From Streptomyces sp. AC555_RSS877 (GTDB lineage Bacteria; Actinomycetota; Actinomycetes; Streptomycetales; Streptomycetaceae), in contig NZ_JAGMUK010000074.1 of the NCBI RefSeq assembly GCF_019049245.1, positions 1-64,000 of the forward strand: 64,000 nt of DNA, written 5' to 3'. The position numbers were made by a program, and so were the translations under genes. The notes beneath the pieces were generated by a model that had not been told where the DNA came from, searched no databases, and worked only from the letters and a program-made list of their open reading frames with translations. Shown here one piece after another: positions 33,792 to 42,273 of this stretch. Position 1 is the first letter of the stretch; the number at the start of each line of letters is the position of its first letter.

Positions 33792-33808
33792 TCACCCGCC
33801 ACGGGGGA
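33792..33808 (-). promoter_or_regulatory. Shared palindrome, site 4 (upstream of DHA2 exporter)
   Basis: In the gene direction the site reads TCCCCCGTGGCGGGTGA followed by GGC, with one mismatch in the left arm. It lies 109 bases before the exporter start and 66 bases after the LuxR gene end. Confidence 0.55.
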
Positions 33809-33873
33809 GCGGCGGCGCCCCGTGATGTCCGGCAGGTGGGAGCACGAGGGTCGCCCCTCTCACCTACGCGTGT

Positions 33874-36573
33874 TCACAGCAGTCGGAGGTCGCGCGCGCG
33901 GCGCACCGCGTCGCCTCGCCGGTTCACCGCCAGCTTCCGGTAGACGCTCTTGAGATGGGTCTTCACCGTGTTCACCGACACGTAGAGGTCGGCGGCGACC
34001 TCCTCCGTCGACATCATCCGGGCCAGCCGCTCCAGGACGTCGCGCTCGCGCCCGCTCAGCTCCACCGCGACGAGCGGCGGGGACAGCGACTCCGGCCGAG
34101 GTCGCTCCCCGTGTCGCGAAGGGCCGGGCTTGAGCCAGCCCGCTGCCAGCTCGTGGAGCGGAGGCGTGGCCAGGAGGGGCCGGATCCACGCTCCCGCATC
34201 GAGGAACGGACGCCGCAGCCGCTCCCGCCGAGCGTCGAGGAGTGCATGCGCCACGAGCTTGCGGGCGGTGGCGGTGTCTCCTGCCCCCTCCGCGGCCTGA
34301 GCCCTCACCAGCGCTGCCCGCACGGTCACCGCCGGCCCGGGCCGGCCCTCGGTGCGGATGCTGTCGAGCAGGTCGATGGCCGCCCCGGCACGGCCTGCGG
34401 CCACCTGGATCGCCGCGGCCTCCACGGCGCACACCGGCTGGTCGCCGGACACGCCCTGGAGCAGCTCGGCGGCTTCGTCCGGCCGTCCTTCGGCCAGGCG
34501 GGCGGCAGAGGCGAAGAGTGTTTCGTAGCCTGCCGCCCAGGGGGAGGCCACGGCGGCGGCGACGGCCGGGCCCGCCGCCTCGACGGCGGCTCGTGCCTTG
34601 CCCCTGACCGACAGGAGGCGAGCTGTGGCGAGGGCTCGTCCCGCCGCCACCACCGGATCACGCGGTCCCGAGGAGAACCGGGCCGTCTCGTCGAGGAGGG
34701 CTTGGGCCCGGTCCAGTTCATGGCGGTCGACCGCCACGGCGGCCAGGACCAGCTGCCCGATGCCGGAGCCGGACGGCTGTGGCCGGCCGACCCCCTCCGC
34801 CTCGGGCACCGCTGCCAGGGCCTCGCGCTCCGCCCGGCCGAGCCAGCCGTTCAGATAGTCGAGCAGGGCCAGGTGCTCCATCGACTCCTCACGGGGCAGC
34901 ACGGTGGAGGTCCCGCCGGGAGCGTCGGCCGCCGCGGTCAGGGCGGCACGCGCGTCCTCGAAACGTCCGGCCCACAGACGGGCCGAGCCCAGATGGGTCA
35001 GCAGGAGAGCAGTGAGTTCGGGATGCTTGTCCAGGAGATGTGCCGGGACCTCCTGCGACAGTTCAGCGGCCCTTTCAGCGGCCCTTTCGGCCCGTGGGGG
35101 ACATCCGGTCAGCCGGGCGGCCAGTGCCTCGAGCAGCGCACAGCTCAGCTGGACGGTCGCCGGCCCGGGCGCGTCGTCGGCCAGCCGCTCCCGGGCGCGG
35201 CGCAGGTGGGCCAGTCCACGGTCGAGGTCGTGGCGGGACAGGTCGCGGGCCGCGCGCACGAGATCCGCCGCGGGACTCGTGGCCTCGGGCCCCATGGGGG
35301 AGAACAACTCGGTCAGGTCACCTGAGCGCAGCCCGGTGAAGAGCTGTCCGATCGCCAGGTCGTCGACGAGGGCACCGGCGGCGAAATCCCAGTCGCCCGC
35401 GGCGGCGCCGTGGACGAGTGTCTCCCGCAGGAATCCGGAACGGCGCAGCCACCGCGCGGCCAGTCGGTGGAGTTCCGGCTCCAGGCCGGGCAGGCGCTCG
35501 CGCAGGTGGGCCCGGAGTATCTCCCCGAACAGCGGGTGGAGCTGGTACCACGAGTGCCCGAGGTGCTCGACGAACGCGTTGTCGCGGTGCAGCCCGGCGA
35601 GAATGGGCTCGGCATCGGTCCGGAGGGTCAGCTCGTTGGCCAGATCGGGACAGAAACGCTTGAGGACGCTGACCCGCAGCAGGAGGCCCTGGGTCTCCTC
35701 CGGCTGTCCCTTGAGCACCTCGGCCAGCAGGAAGTCCGCGACCGTACTGCGGTCCGCCTCGAACTCCTTCAGGTAGCGCTCCGGGTCGGCGCTCTCCAGA
35801 GCGGCCAGGGCGGACAGGCGCAATCCGGCGGCCCACCCCCGAGTACGGTCCACCAGGGCGCCCGCGGCCTGGACCGGCAGGCTCAGACCGTGCAGCTCAA
35901 GGAGTGCGACGGCCTCCTCGGAGGTGAACGCCAGCTCGGCGGCGCGGATCTCCGTCAGCTCGCCGGCCGCCCGGTAACGGTGCAGCGGCAGCAGCGGTTC
36001 GGTGCGGGTGACGAGAACGAGGCGCAGGCCACGCCCCGCGTGCTGCAGGACGAAACCCAGCTGTTCTGTGACCTCTGGATCGGTGATGCGGTCGTACTCG
36101 TCGAGTACGAGGATCACGGGCCGGTCGCGATCGTTCAGTTCGGCGGCGAGCGTTGCCAGCAGCCTTTGGTCCACCCCGGTCGCGTCCGCGGGGACCCCGA
36201 CCGCGTCCGATGCCGGTGCACCGCAGGCGCGCAGGGCCTGAAGGACGTAGGCCCAGAACACCCCGGGGTGCCGGTCCCCCGCTTCGACGGTGAGCCAGGC
36301 GACCGGTGGCGGCAGTCCGGCGGCCCAGTCGGCGGCGAGCAGGGTTTTGCCGGCCCCGGCTGCCCCGTTGACCAGTGTCAACGGAGTCCCGAGAGCCTGG
36401 TCGAGGTGGTCGACGAGCCGCTGCCGCCGCAGGAACGTGGCGGGCCTCGACGGGAGGGCGAACCGGGTGCGCAGGAAGGGGTCTCCCTGGGGATCGGCGC
36501 ACGGAACATCCGGAATCGTCGGAACGGCTGGCCCTTGGGCGTTCTCGTTGATCTCGGCCACGGCGCTCATCAC
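33874..36573 (-). CDS. Large ATP-binding LuxR-family regulator (LAL/MalT-like)
   Basis: This 899-aa protein has an N-terminal NTPase domain with Walker A GAAGAGKT (residues 70-77) and Walker B PVILVLDEYD (~151-160). The middle is a TPR-like helical-repeat region. The C-terminal LuxR HTH is ELSGRERDVLERLARMMSTEEVAADLYVSVNTVKTHL (in parts, ~835-890). MalT-type STAND regulators switch on when a ligand lets ATP-driven oligomers form. It sits inside the stress island directly upstream of the DHA2 exporter, which it may control. A CCCTG-N5-CAGGG palindrome overlaps its start region. Confidence 0.92.
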   Translation of the reverse strand: MMSAVAEINENAQGPAVPTIPDVPCADPQGDPFLRTRFALPSRPATFLRRQRLVDHLDQALGTPLTLVNGAAGAGKTLLAADWAAGLPPPVAWLTVEAGDRHPGVFWAYVLQALRACGAPASDAVGVPADATGVDQRLLATLAAELNDRDRPVILVLDEYDRITDPEVTEQLGFVLQHAGRGLRLVLVTRTEPLLPLHRYRAAGELTEIRAAELAFTSEEAVALLELHGLSLPVQAAGALVDRTRGWAAGLRLSALAALESADPERYLKEFEADRSTVADFLLAEVLKGQPEETQGLLLRVSVLKRFCPDLANELTLRTDAEPILAGLHRDNAFVEHLGHSWYQLHPLFGEILRAHLRERLPGLEPELHRLAARWLRRSGFLRETLVHGAAAGDWDFAAGALVDDLAIGQLFTGLRSGDLTELFSPMGPEATSPAADLVRAARDLSRHDLDRGLAHLRRARERLADDAPGPATVQLSCALLEALAARLTGCPPRAERAAERAAELSQEVPAHLLDKHPELTALLLTHLGSARLWAGRFEDARAALTAAADAPGGTSTVLPREESMEHLALLDYLNGWLGRAEREALAAVPEAEGVGRPQPSGSGIGQLVLAAVAVDRHELDRAQALLDETARFSSGPRDPVVAAGRALATARLLSVRGKARAAVEAAGPAVAAAVASPWAAGYETLFASAARLAEGRPDEAAELLQGVSGDQPVCAVEAAAIQVAAGRAGAAIDLLDSIRTEGRPGPAVTVRAALVRAQAAEGAGDTATARKLVAHALLDARRERLRRPFLDAGAWIRPLLATPPLHELAAGWLKPGPSRHGERPRPESLSPPLVAVELSGRERDVLERLARMMSTEEVAADLYVSVNTVKTHLKSVYRKLAVNRRGDAVRRARDLRLL

Positions 36574-36783
36574 CCCTGTCCGCCAGGGTCACGTCACGGG
36601 CGGCGCTCCCTCCACCAGCATCCCAGCCTCTCCGCCACGGCGCGCGGCACACCGAGCCACTGGCGCGCTCACCAGCCCTTACGCTCCTGCCGCCGGGCTC
36701 CTCGTGCCAGGCGCCGGCGAGGACGCCCAGCGGTTCGCACACGACGAGGCACGTTCGGGGCGAGCCGGGTGTCCCCTGCCGGG

Positions 36784-38220
36784 TCAGGCTGCCGGCAGCT
36801 CCTCCGCGGGGAGCCGGCCCGCGCGCACCGCGTCGACCAGGGCCTGGTGGTCACGCTCGTTCTGGTCGGCGTATGCCTCCGCGAAGGTGGCGAGTGCGCG
36901 GTCGAACGAGTCGCCGCCGCCCAGGTACGCGGCCATCGCGATGCGGTCGCCGGACCGCGCGTGCGCACGAGCCAGAGTGACCCCGCACAGTTCGCCGAAC
37001 GCCTGCATGTCCTTCGGCCGCATCCGCTCCGGCATGGCGATGCCCTTCCAGTCGCGCAGCTGGCGGACGTAGAAGTCGCGCTGCTTGCCGTCGATCCCGT
37101 CCACCCGCTCCCAGCCGAGGAAGATGTCACTCGAAGCCTGCATCAACCGCTGGCCCGAGACCACGCGCTCGCCCTGGTTGGGGTAACGGCTGGTGCCGAC
37201 GTGTGCCGCGAGCACGGAGGCGTCGGCTTCCTTGGCCTGGAGGAAGAGCGGGTCGCGGTCGTCCCGGCCGAGCAGGAGAAAGATCCAGCAGCGGGTGCCG
37301 ACGCTGCCGACGCCGACCACCTTGCGGGCGACATCGGCCAGACGGTAGTCCGCCAGGAGCGTGCGCCGGTCGGAAGCGAGAGTGCGGCTGTACCGCTCGA
37401 TCAGCCCGTGGAACCGGTGCTCCAGCGCGCTGCGCTCGACGTCCGGCAGCAGGTCGCCGGCCGGGACGAGCAGCGGGGGATCCGCCGCGATCCTGGGCAG
37501 GCCGTCGACCGTCTCGGTGAGCTTGTCGAAAGCCTGGAGGCTGTCGCGGGTGCGGGCCTTGGCCATGGCGCGGGCCAGGTTCTTCTGACCGCGCTTCGTT
37601 CCCTGGAGCCGGCTCGCGACCAGGGACTCGAGGAGGTCCGCGTCGATCTTCGCGTACCAGACGTCGAGGTTGCCCATGCCCGCGAAGCGGATCATCGCCT
37701 CGCGGTACGAACGGACCGTCGAGCTCACGATGCGGGAGCGCTCGGCGTCATCGAAGCCGTTCGCCCGGCCCGCGATGACCAGACTCGCCGACAGTCGCTT
37801 GACGTCCCACTCCCACGGCCCCGGCAGCGTCTCGTCGAAGTCGTTGATGTCGAACACCAACCGCCGCTCCGGTGAGGCGAGCAGGCGGAAGTTCAGCAGG
37901 TGCGCGTCGCCGCACAGTTGCGCCCTGAGTCCCGAGGCCGGGCTGCCGGCCAGGTCGGACGCCATGATCGCGGCGGCGCCCCGGTAGAAGCGGAACGGGG
38001 ACTCCATCATCCGGCCGTAGCGGATCGGGACGAGTTCGGGCACCCGCGCCGCGGACTGCGCCTCCAGGATCGCCAGCGGGTCCGGCCGGTCGGGAGACGG
38101 CCCGTACACGGCGTGATCCGACCGCGGCGAGCGGCGCCGTGCCTCCTTGCCGAGAGCCGCGCGCTCCTCGGGCGTGGTGTGTGGCGACGCGCGCATGGCC
38201 GTGGTCGCCTTCTGGGACAT
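36784..38220 (-). CDS. DUF2252 family protein
   Basis: This 478-aa protein has a kinase-like signature: RFYRGAAAIMASDLAG, then LCGDAHLLNFRLLASPERRLVFDINDFDETLPGPWEWDVKRL (in parts). The HxxN and DxNDFD triads resemble catalytic and Mg motifs of aminoglycoside phosphotransferase-like enzymes. Function is not established for the family. ATG 38220 follows AGGAGCGCCTGTG. A frameshifted fragment of a second DUF2252 gene lies 5 kb away (30781-31030) on the other strand. Confidence 0.9.
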   Translation of the reverse strand: MSQKATTAMRASPHTTPEERAALGKEARRRSPRSDHAVYGPSPDRPDPLAILEAQSAARVPELVPIRYGRMMESPFRFYRGAAAIMASDLAGSPASGLRAQLCGDAHLLNFRLLASPERRLVFDINDFDETLPGPWEWDVKRLSASLVIAGRANGFDDAERSRIVSSTVRSYREAMIRFAGMGNLDVWYAKIDADLLESLVASRLQGTKRGQKNLARAMAKARTRDSLQAFDKLTETVDGLPRIAADPPLLVPAGDLLPDVERSALEHRFHGLIERYSRTLASDRRTLLADYRLADVARKVVGVGSVGTRCWIFLLLGRDDRDPLFLQAKEADASVLAAHVGTSRYPNQGERVVSGQRLMQASSDIFLGWERVDGIDGKQRDFYVRQLRDWKGIAMPERMRPKDMQAFGELCGVTLARAHARSGDRIAMAAYLGGGDSFDRALATFAEAYADQNERDHQALVDAVRAGRLPAEELPAA

Positions 38221-38361
38221 CACAGGCGCTCCTGCCCGATCCTGCGACCATGGGACGCCCGCCACAGAACACGTCGGACCCGTCGGACCCGACGGGCAGT
38301 TCGTTGGCCTTCTGTCCGATGTCGGCCGCGCGGATCATCGGTGCGGGGTGGGCGGCTGCTC

Positions 38362-38688
38362 TCAGCCCTGGGCTTCGATCTCGGCATCGGCGACGGCGAT
38401 GGCGATGCCGAACGCCGTGGCGATGTTGCCCGCCGCCGTCATGACGCGGGCGGTGCCCACGATGGGTGCGATGGCGACCAGGACGTCCTGCAGCTGTTCG
38501 GCGGTCAGGCCGGCGTTGAGGGCGGGGTCGATATGGGCCGCGTAGGAGATGGGCGGGGCGTCCGAGGCGGCGAGTGCCGCGATGCGCGTGAGGATGAGCA
38601 TGTCCGGGGCCAGCCCGCACCGCTCGATCGAGTCGACCGTCATGGCGGCGAGGGTGTCCAGGACAGGGGTGTCGGATGCAGTGGACAT
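38362..38688 (-). CDS. Carboxymuconolactone decarboxylase-like protein
   Basis: This 108-aa helical protein has the CMD/AhpD layout: DMLILTRIAALAASDAPPISYAAHI, then LTAEQLQDVLVAIAPIVGTARVMTAAGNIATAFG. It lacks the redox CxxC of AhpD-type peroxidase members, so it is more like the non-redox CMD group. GGAGGCCATACGCC precedes ATG 38688. It is probably cytosolic and oligomeric. It follows the island strand and ends 141 bases before the DUF2252 gene. Confidence 0.87.
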   Translation of the reverse strand: MSTASDTPVLDTLAAMTVDSIERCGLAPDMLILTRIAALAASDAPPISYAAHIDPALNAGLTAEQLQDVLVAIAPIVGTARVMTAAGNIATAFGIAIAVADAEIEAQG

Positions 38689-39045
38689 GGCGTATGGCCT
38701 CCTGGTGACTTTCGAGTCCGAGGGACATATGGGGGGGAGGAGCCGAGGTACGCGAGTGTGGGGCCCCTCAACCGTAGAACCCATTCCGGCCTCGCGCATG
38801 GCGCGCTCATGGTTCGCCGTGCCATGGCGGCGGGCGTGAAGCGGCCGACAGGGTCAGGGTTGTACAGATGGCGTGCGACCTGCTCATCGAGAACCGCCGA
38901 TCGGGCACCCCGACGTGCGCAGCGGACCCGGGAGGACGAGATTGGAGGTAGCCCGACCGGCCGGACGTGAACGCGCGGTTGTGCGGGCCGTTCGACACGA
39001 AGGAGCCGGTGATGGCCAGTCCGGTGAGGCTGGATCCATCCGGTC
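38689..39045. other. Gap between CMD gene and the small membrane ORF
   Basis: About 350 bases. A GGGGGGGAGGAG purine run occurs near 38730. No open frame has both a ribosome site and consistent coding bias. The promoter of the minus-strand CMD gene should be here. No member of the shared palindrome family was found. Confidence 0.4.
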
Positions 39046-39201
39046 ATGGGCGTGGTCGTCGGCCTCGCCGGTGCCGTCCTGGTCCAGGGCGCCGCCTGGG
39101 CCGGGGCCGTCGGCTTGGGGCTGGTCGGCCTGGCCATGCTCGCGATCAACGCCTCCGTGATCTGGGCACTGTGCACCGCGCCAACTCCGACAAGGCGATG
39201 A
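39046..39201 (+). CDS. Possible 51-aa membrane peptide
   Basis: The ORF MGVVVGLAGAVLVQGAAWAG... encodes two hydrophobic stretches (residues 1-20 and 22-42) and ends in a short basic tail TPTRR. It has good third-position GC but only a weak ribosome site. It may be a small membrane protein of the stress island or the end of a decayed gene. Confidence 0.35.
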   Translation: MGVVVGLAGAVLVQGAAWAGAVGLGLVGLAMLAINASVIWALCTAPTPTRR

Positions 39202-39282
39202 ATCCGTCAAAGCGATGAAGCAGGGGATGGTCCCGGGCTGCGGGCCCGCGAGGACGGCCGTCTCCGGATCGGAGAGACACCC

Positions 39283-39651
39283 ATGAAAGACCTCAAGTTC
39301 GAGCAGAAGCGCTCGTTGTCACGCTTTGAGGCGGCTGACCAGCTCACGGCACTCGCGGCCGCGCTGAGGGAGGGCGGGGAGGCCGAGCTGGAACTCGGCC
39401 CCGGAACGCTGAGCCTGCAGATCCCCGACGACCTTCGTGGCGAGATGGAGGTCGAGATCGGTGACGGGGAGATCGAGTTGGAGATCGAGTTCAAGTGGCC
39501 GACCGCGTCGACCCGGCCAGCGCCCGCGCGGGGGGCCGCAGACACGGAGGAGGACACCAGGCACAAGAACGTGCCCACGAAGTCAGAACGCAGCGGTACG
39601 AGCACCAGCAGGAGCAAGGGCGCGAAGCGGTCCGTCGCGAAGAAGCCCTGA
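39283..39651 (+). CDS. Amphi-Trp domain protein
   Basis: This 122-aa protein has residues 1-70 as an amphi-Trp domain: LKFEQKRSLSRFEAADQLTALA, a helix, then alternating acidic strands MEVEIGDGEIELEIEFKWP that end in the defining tryptophan. The remaining ~50 residues are Lys/Ser/Thr-rich and disordered (TKSERSGTSTSRSKGAKRSVAKKP, in parts), suggesting nucleic-acid or membrane contact. The family is found beside stress genes in actinobacteria and archaea; its role is unknown. Confidence 0.85.
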   Translation: MKDLKFEQKRSLSRFEAADQLTALAAALREGGEAELELGPGTLSLQIPDDLRGEMEVEIGDGEIELEIEFKWPTASTRPAPARGAADTEEDTRHKNVPTKSERSGTSTSRSKGAKRSVAKKP

Positions 39652-39906
39652 GTCGTGCCGGGGACCTTGGAGATCTGCTCAGGTGTCGCGTCACGCCGGC
39701 TCCGGGGCGAAGACCGCCGTGCCGGTCGACGACAGCCCATGAGTGCCTGGGTGCCCGCCGGCCCCGGGCTGCCACCGTGGTGCACTGCCTGAAGCGTGCG
39801 CCGCAGCGGACCGCACCGCACTCCGAGCAGGAAGGCCGACCGGCGACGCGTCGGGCAGCACACCTTTGATCCGTGGTCGGCATGCGGGTCGGCCGTCGGG
39901 CCCGAC

Positions 39907-41208
39907 TCACGGATTGCCGCATCCGGCGCCGGACCGCGTCAGACGGGCTCCGGCCACCCGGCGCCGACCGGCGACGACCACGAGGCCGCCCATGACCGCG
40001 ACGCTCATCAGGGCGGTGGCGAAGACGGTCGCTCCAGTGGTCAGCCCCACCGCGTCGCTGAGGTACCCGGCCGACACCGGCAGGATGCCCGCCGGAACGT
40101 AACCGCCCACGTTGAGCGCTGCGTTGGCCTCGGCCAGCCGCTGCGGCGGAACCGTGGAATTGAGCAGGGACAGGCCGCCGAGCTGGCCCATGCCCTGGCC
40201 GGCGCCGGCCAGCAACGCGGAGGCGATGAGTACCGGGACCGAGGACATGTGCACGGCGATGATGAGCGTCACCATGCCGACGGTGGTGCTGACCGCCCCA
40301 GCGGTCAGGATCGTGCGCCGCCGCAGCTTCTGGACCGCGAACTGCACGCCCGTGGCGGAGAGGAACATGACGAACGCCATGGCCCCGGCGACGATCCGGC
40401 TGGTGGTGCCGAGCAGGCCGGACAGCAGAGAGGGACCGAGCGAGAGCACGAACGAGGTCGCGGTGATGCCGGGCGCGAACACGGCGATGCCCAGGACCAG
40501 TTGCCTGCCGGTGCCGTCCGGTACACCGGGTACCCGTACCCAGGCGCCGTTCGAGCGCGTCGCGGGCCGCCGTACGGGCATGCGCAGCACGGCGAGGATC
40601 GCGGTGGCCAGCAGGACGATCTCGACGACGAAGACGGTGACGGTCGGCCCGGGCAGCGTCTCGGAAAGGAGGCCCGCGAGCAGCGGGCCCAGCCCGGCCC
40701 CGAAGACCATCGCGCACGAGGCGAGCAGGGCGGCGAGCCGCTTGCGGTCCTGGCCTGCCACATCTGTCACGGCGGCCATGCCCGCTGTAACGACAGCGCC
40801 CACGGCGACACCGGTGAACAGCCGGGCCACGACGAGCGCGGCCACCGTTGACGCGGTCGTGAAGATCACGCACGCCGCCACGGCGAGGGCGAGCGCGGGC
40901 AGCAGGACGGGCTTACGCCCGAGCCGGTCGGACACCACCCCGGAGACGAGCAGGGAACCGAGCAGCCCGACGATGTAGCAGGCGAAGATCACGGTCAGGG
41001 TGCCCTTGGAGAACCCGATGTCGCGCTGCCACAGCACATACAGGGGGGTTGCCGCGTTGGACAGGATGAAGACCGCGGTCACCGGCCACGCGGCCAGCCA
41101 CACCCACCAGGTGGGAGCCGCGGAGGTGCTCACCTCCGGCCGTTCACTCGCTGCGGGCCGCTGCTGTTCGCCCACTGTCTTCACTGGCACCGTACGACTC
41201 TCCGACAT
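39907..41208 (-). CDS. MFS transporter (12-TMS)
   Basis: This 433-aa exporter has 12 predicted helices. MFS motif A appears as SGVVSDRLGRKPVLLP after helix 2, and the N-terminal 30 residues are polar. It diverges from an ArsR-like repressor gene with two operator-like repeats between them, so its expression is probably ligand-induced. Substrate unknown. Its family looks like drug or metabolite efflux. Confidence 0.9.
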   Translation of the reverse strand: MSESRTVPVKTVGEQQRPAASERPEVSTSAAPTWWVWLAAWPVTAVFILSNAATPLYVLWQRDIGFSKGTLTVIFACYIVGLLGSLLVSGVVSDRLGRKPVLLPALALAVAACVIFTTASTVAALVVARLFTGVAVGAVVTAGMAAVTDVAGQDRKRLAALLASCAMVFGAGLGPLLAGLLSETLPGPTVTVFVVEIVLLATAILAVLRMPVRRPATRSNGAWVRVPGVPDGTGRQLVLGIAVFAPGITATSFVLSLGPSLLSGLLGTTSRIVAGAMAFVMFLSATGVQFAVQKLRRRTILTAGAVSTTVGMVTLIIAVHMSSVPVLIASALLAGAGQGMGQLGGLSLLNSTVPPQRLAEANAALNVGGYVPAGILPVSAGYLSDAVGLTTGATVFATALMSVAVMGGLVVVAGRRRVAGARLTRSGAGCGNP

Positions 41209-41231
41209 GGTCGCTCCCTCCGGGGCGTTCA

Positions 41232-41277
41232 GTACGAGTTGAGTCGAACTTAACAGGCAGTACGATTGAAGTCGTAC
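41232..41277. promoter_or_regulatory. Two tandem operator copies between MFS and ArsR-like genes
   Basis: Copy A is GTACGAGTTGAGTCGAAC (41232-41249) and copy B GTACGATTGAAGTCGTAC (41260-41277), each an imperfect palindrome with GTACGA/TCGTAC-like arms. Copies start 28 bases apart, about 2.7 helical turns. They fill the gap between the two divergent starts. Confidence 0.7.
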
Positions 41278-41305
41278 AGAGGGTTCGGGTTATGGGGAGC
41301 TGTAT

Positions 41306-41686
41306 ATGTCGTCGACGGTGCGTCCGACGCCGGTGATCAAGGTGCTGCCGGAGCCCACGGGGCTGCCCGAGCCGCTGCCCGAGCCGGCAGTCGAGGACCT
41401 GCGCCTGGAGGCGGTGCTGGGTGCGCTGAGCGATCCTCTGCGTCTTGGCGTCGTGCGCAAACTCCTTCTGGAATCGGAGCGGTTCGACCATCCCTGCGGC
41501 TGGTTCGGCCTCGACCGCCCCAAGTCCTCCCTCACCCACCACTTCAAGGCCCTGCGCGTGGCTGGCATCACCCGCCAGCGCCAATACGGCCTGGAACGCC
41601 GTAGTCACGTCCGAGTCGACGACCTCAATGCGCGTTTCCCCGGCCTTCTGGATCTGGTGGCGGCGTGGACTCCGGACTCACAGTGA
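41306..41686 (+). CDS. ArsR-like winged-helix repressor
   Basis: This 126-aa protein has a proline-rich N-terminal arm (residues 1-30), then a winged helix: LGALSDPLRLGVVRKLLLESER ... KSSLTHHFKALRVAGITRQRQYGLERRSHVRVDDLNARFPGLL (in parts). The metal-binding cysteines of classical ArsR are absent, so the inducer is probably organic. It diverges from the MFS exporter and should repress both genes through the two operator copies. Confidence 0.88.
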   Translation: MSSTVRPTPVIKVLPEPTGLPEPLPEPAVEDLRLEAVLGALSDPLRLGVVRKLLLESERFDHPCGWFGLDRPKSSLTHHFKALRVAGITRQRQYGLERRSHVRVDDLNARFPGLLDLVAAWTPDSQ

Positions 41687-42190
41687 GCTGACGTGGAGGG
41701 GTGCGGGGGTGTGGGCGCGGTCCGCGACGGCGTAGCGGGGTGCCCGTGTCCGTCCTCCCGGCGAGCGCGTCGGCTCGCTCCAAGGTCAATCTCGGTGACG
41801 TGACGGCTGAGAGACGGGCTCAGATCGGCGAGGCTGTCGCCGTCGTGCGCCGCAGCCGGAGCGTGATGCTGGGCATGCCGCGCATCGGCCGGCCTCTGCC
41901 CGACGTGCACACCACGGGGTCCGTATGGGCGGGGTCATAGCGGACGGGCCGCCGCATCGACGGTGAGCGCCGCGCCGTCGGTGAGGACCGCGCCGTCGGT
42001 GAGCGCCGCCGCCACCGCGATTTGTCCGCCCCCACCCATACCGCCGGACGGCGACCCTCTGATCCTCGGGTCCGGGGTGGGGTCTCCTCGGCCGGCATGG
42101 GGCTTTGAGGGGTGGTGAGGGACCGGCGCGACTGGTGCACGGAGCAGGCGGGCTGACCGGGACCGATCTTGAGCGGGCCTCACGGAAACC
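41687..42190. other. Gap with 18-nt tandem repeats, no convincing gene
   Basis: About 500 bases. Three 18-base units (starting GGTGAGCGCCGCGCCGTC) lie in tandem at 41962-42015. In one minus-strand frame they encode LTDGAVLTDGAALTVDA, possibly the tail of a decayed protein. A plus-strand stretch reading VMLGMPRIGRPLPDV near 41860 may also be a relic. Neither could be named. Confidence 0.4.
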
Positions 42191-42195
42191 AATAG

Positions 42196-42240
42196 TTGGC
42201 TAGCCACATGTTTGCTGCTACCTTACTTATGTGTCCAGCC
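42196..42240 (+). promoter_or_regulatory. Promoter with flanking inverted repeat, quinone reductase operon
   Basis: TTGGCT (42196-42201), 17 bases, and TACCTT (42219-42224) form a housekeeping-like promoter. GGCTAGCCACAT (42198-42209) and ATGTGTCCAGCC (42229-42240) are inverted repeats matching at 10 of 12 positions and straddle the -10. This arrangement suits repression by the MarR protein encoded third in the operon. Confidence 0.65.
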
Positions 42241-42273
42241 ACCTAAATGGGTGGGGGCACGAGAGGAGTCGTC

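Noticed and set aside
36535..36600. CCCTG-N5-CAGGG near the LuxR start, considered as a fifth copy of the shared palindrome
   Set aside because: Arms and spacing differ (no TCACCC-N5-GGGTGA match); it may instead be an autoregulatory site of the LuxR protein.
41962..42015. 18-base repeats considered as a CRISPR-like array
   Set aside because: Units abut with no spacers, and there are no cas genes; this is simple tandem repetition.
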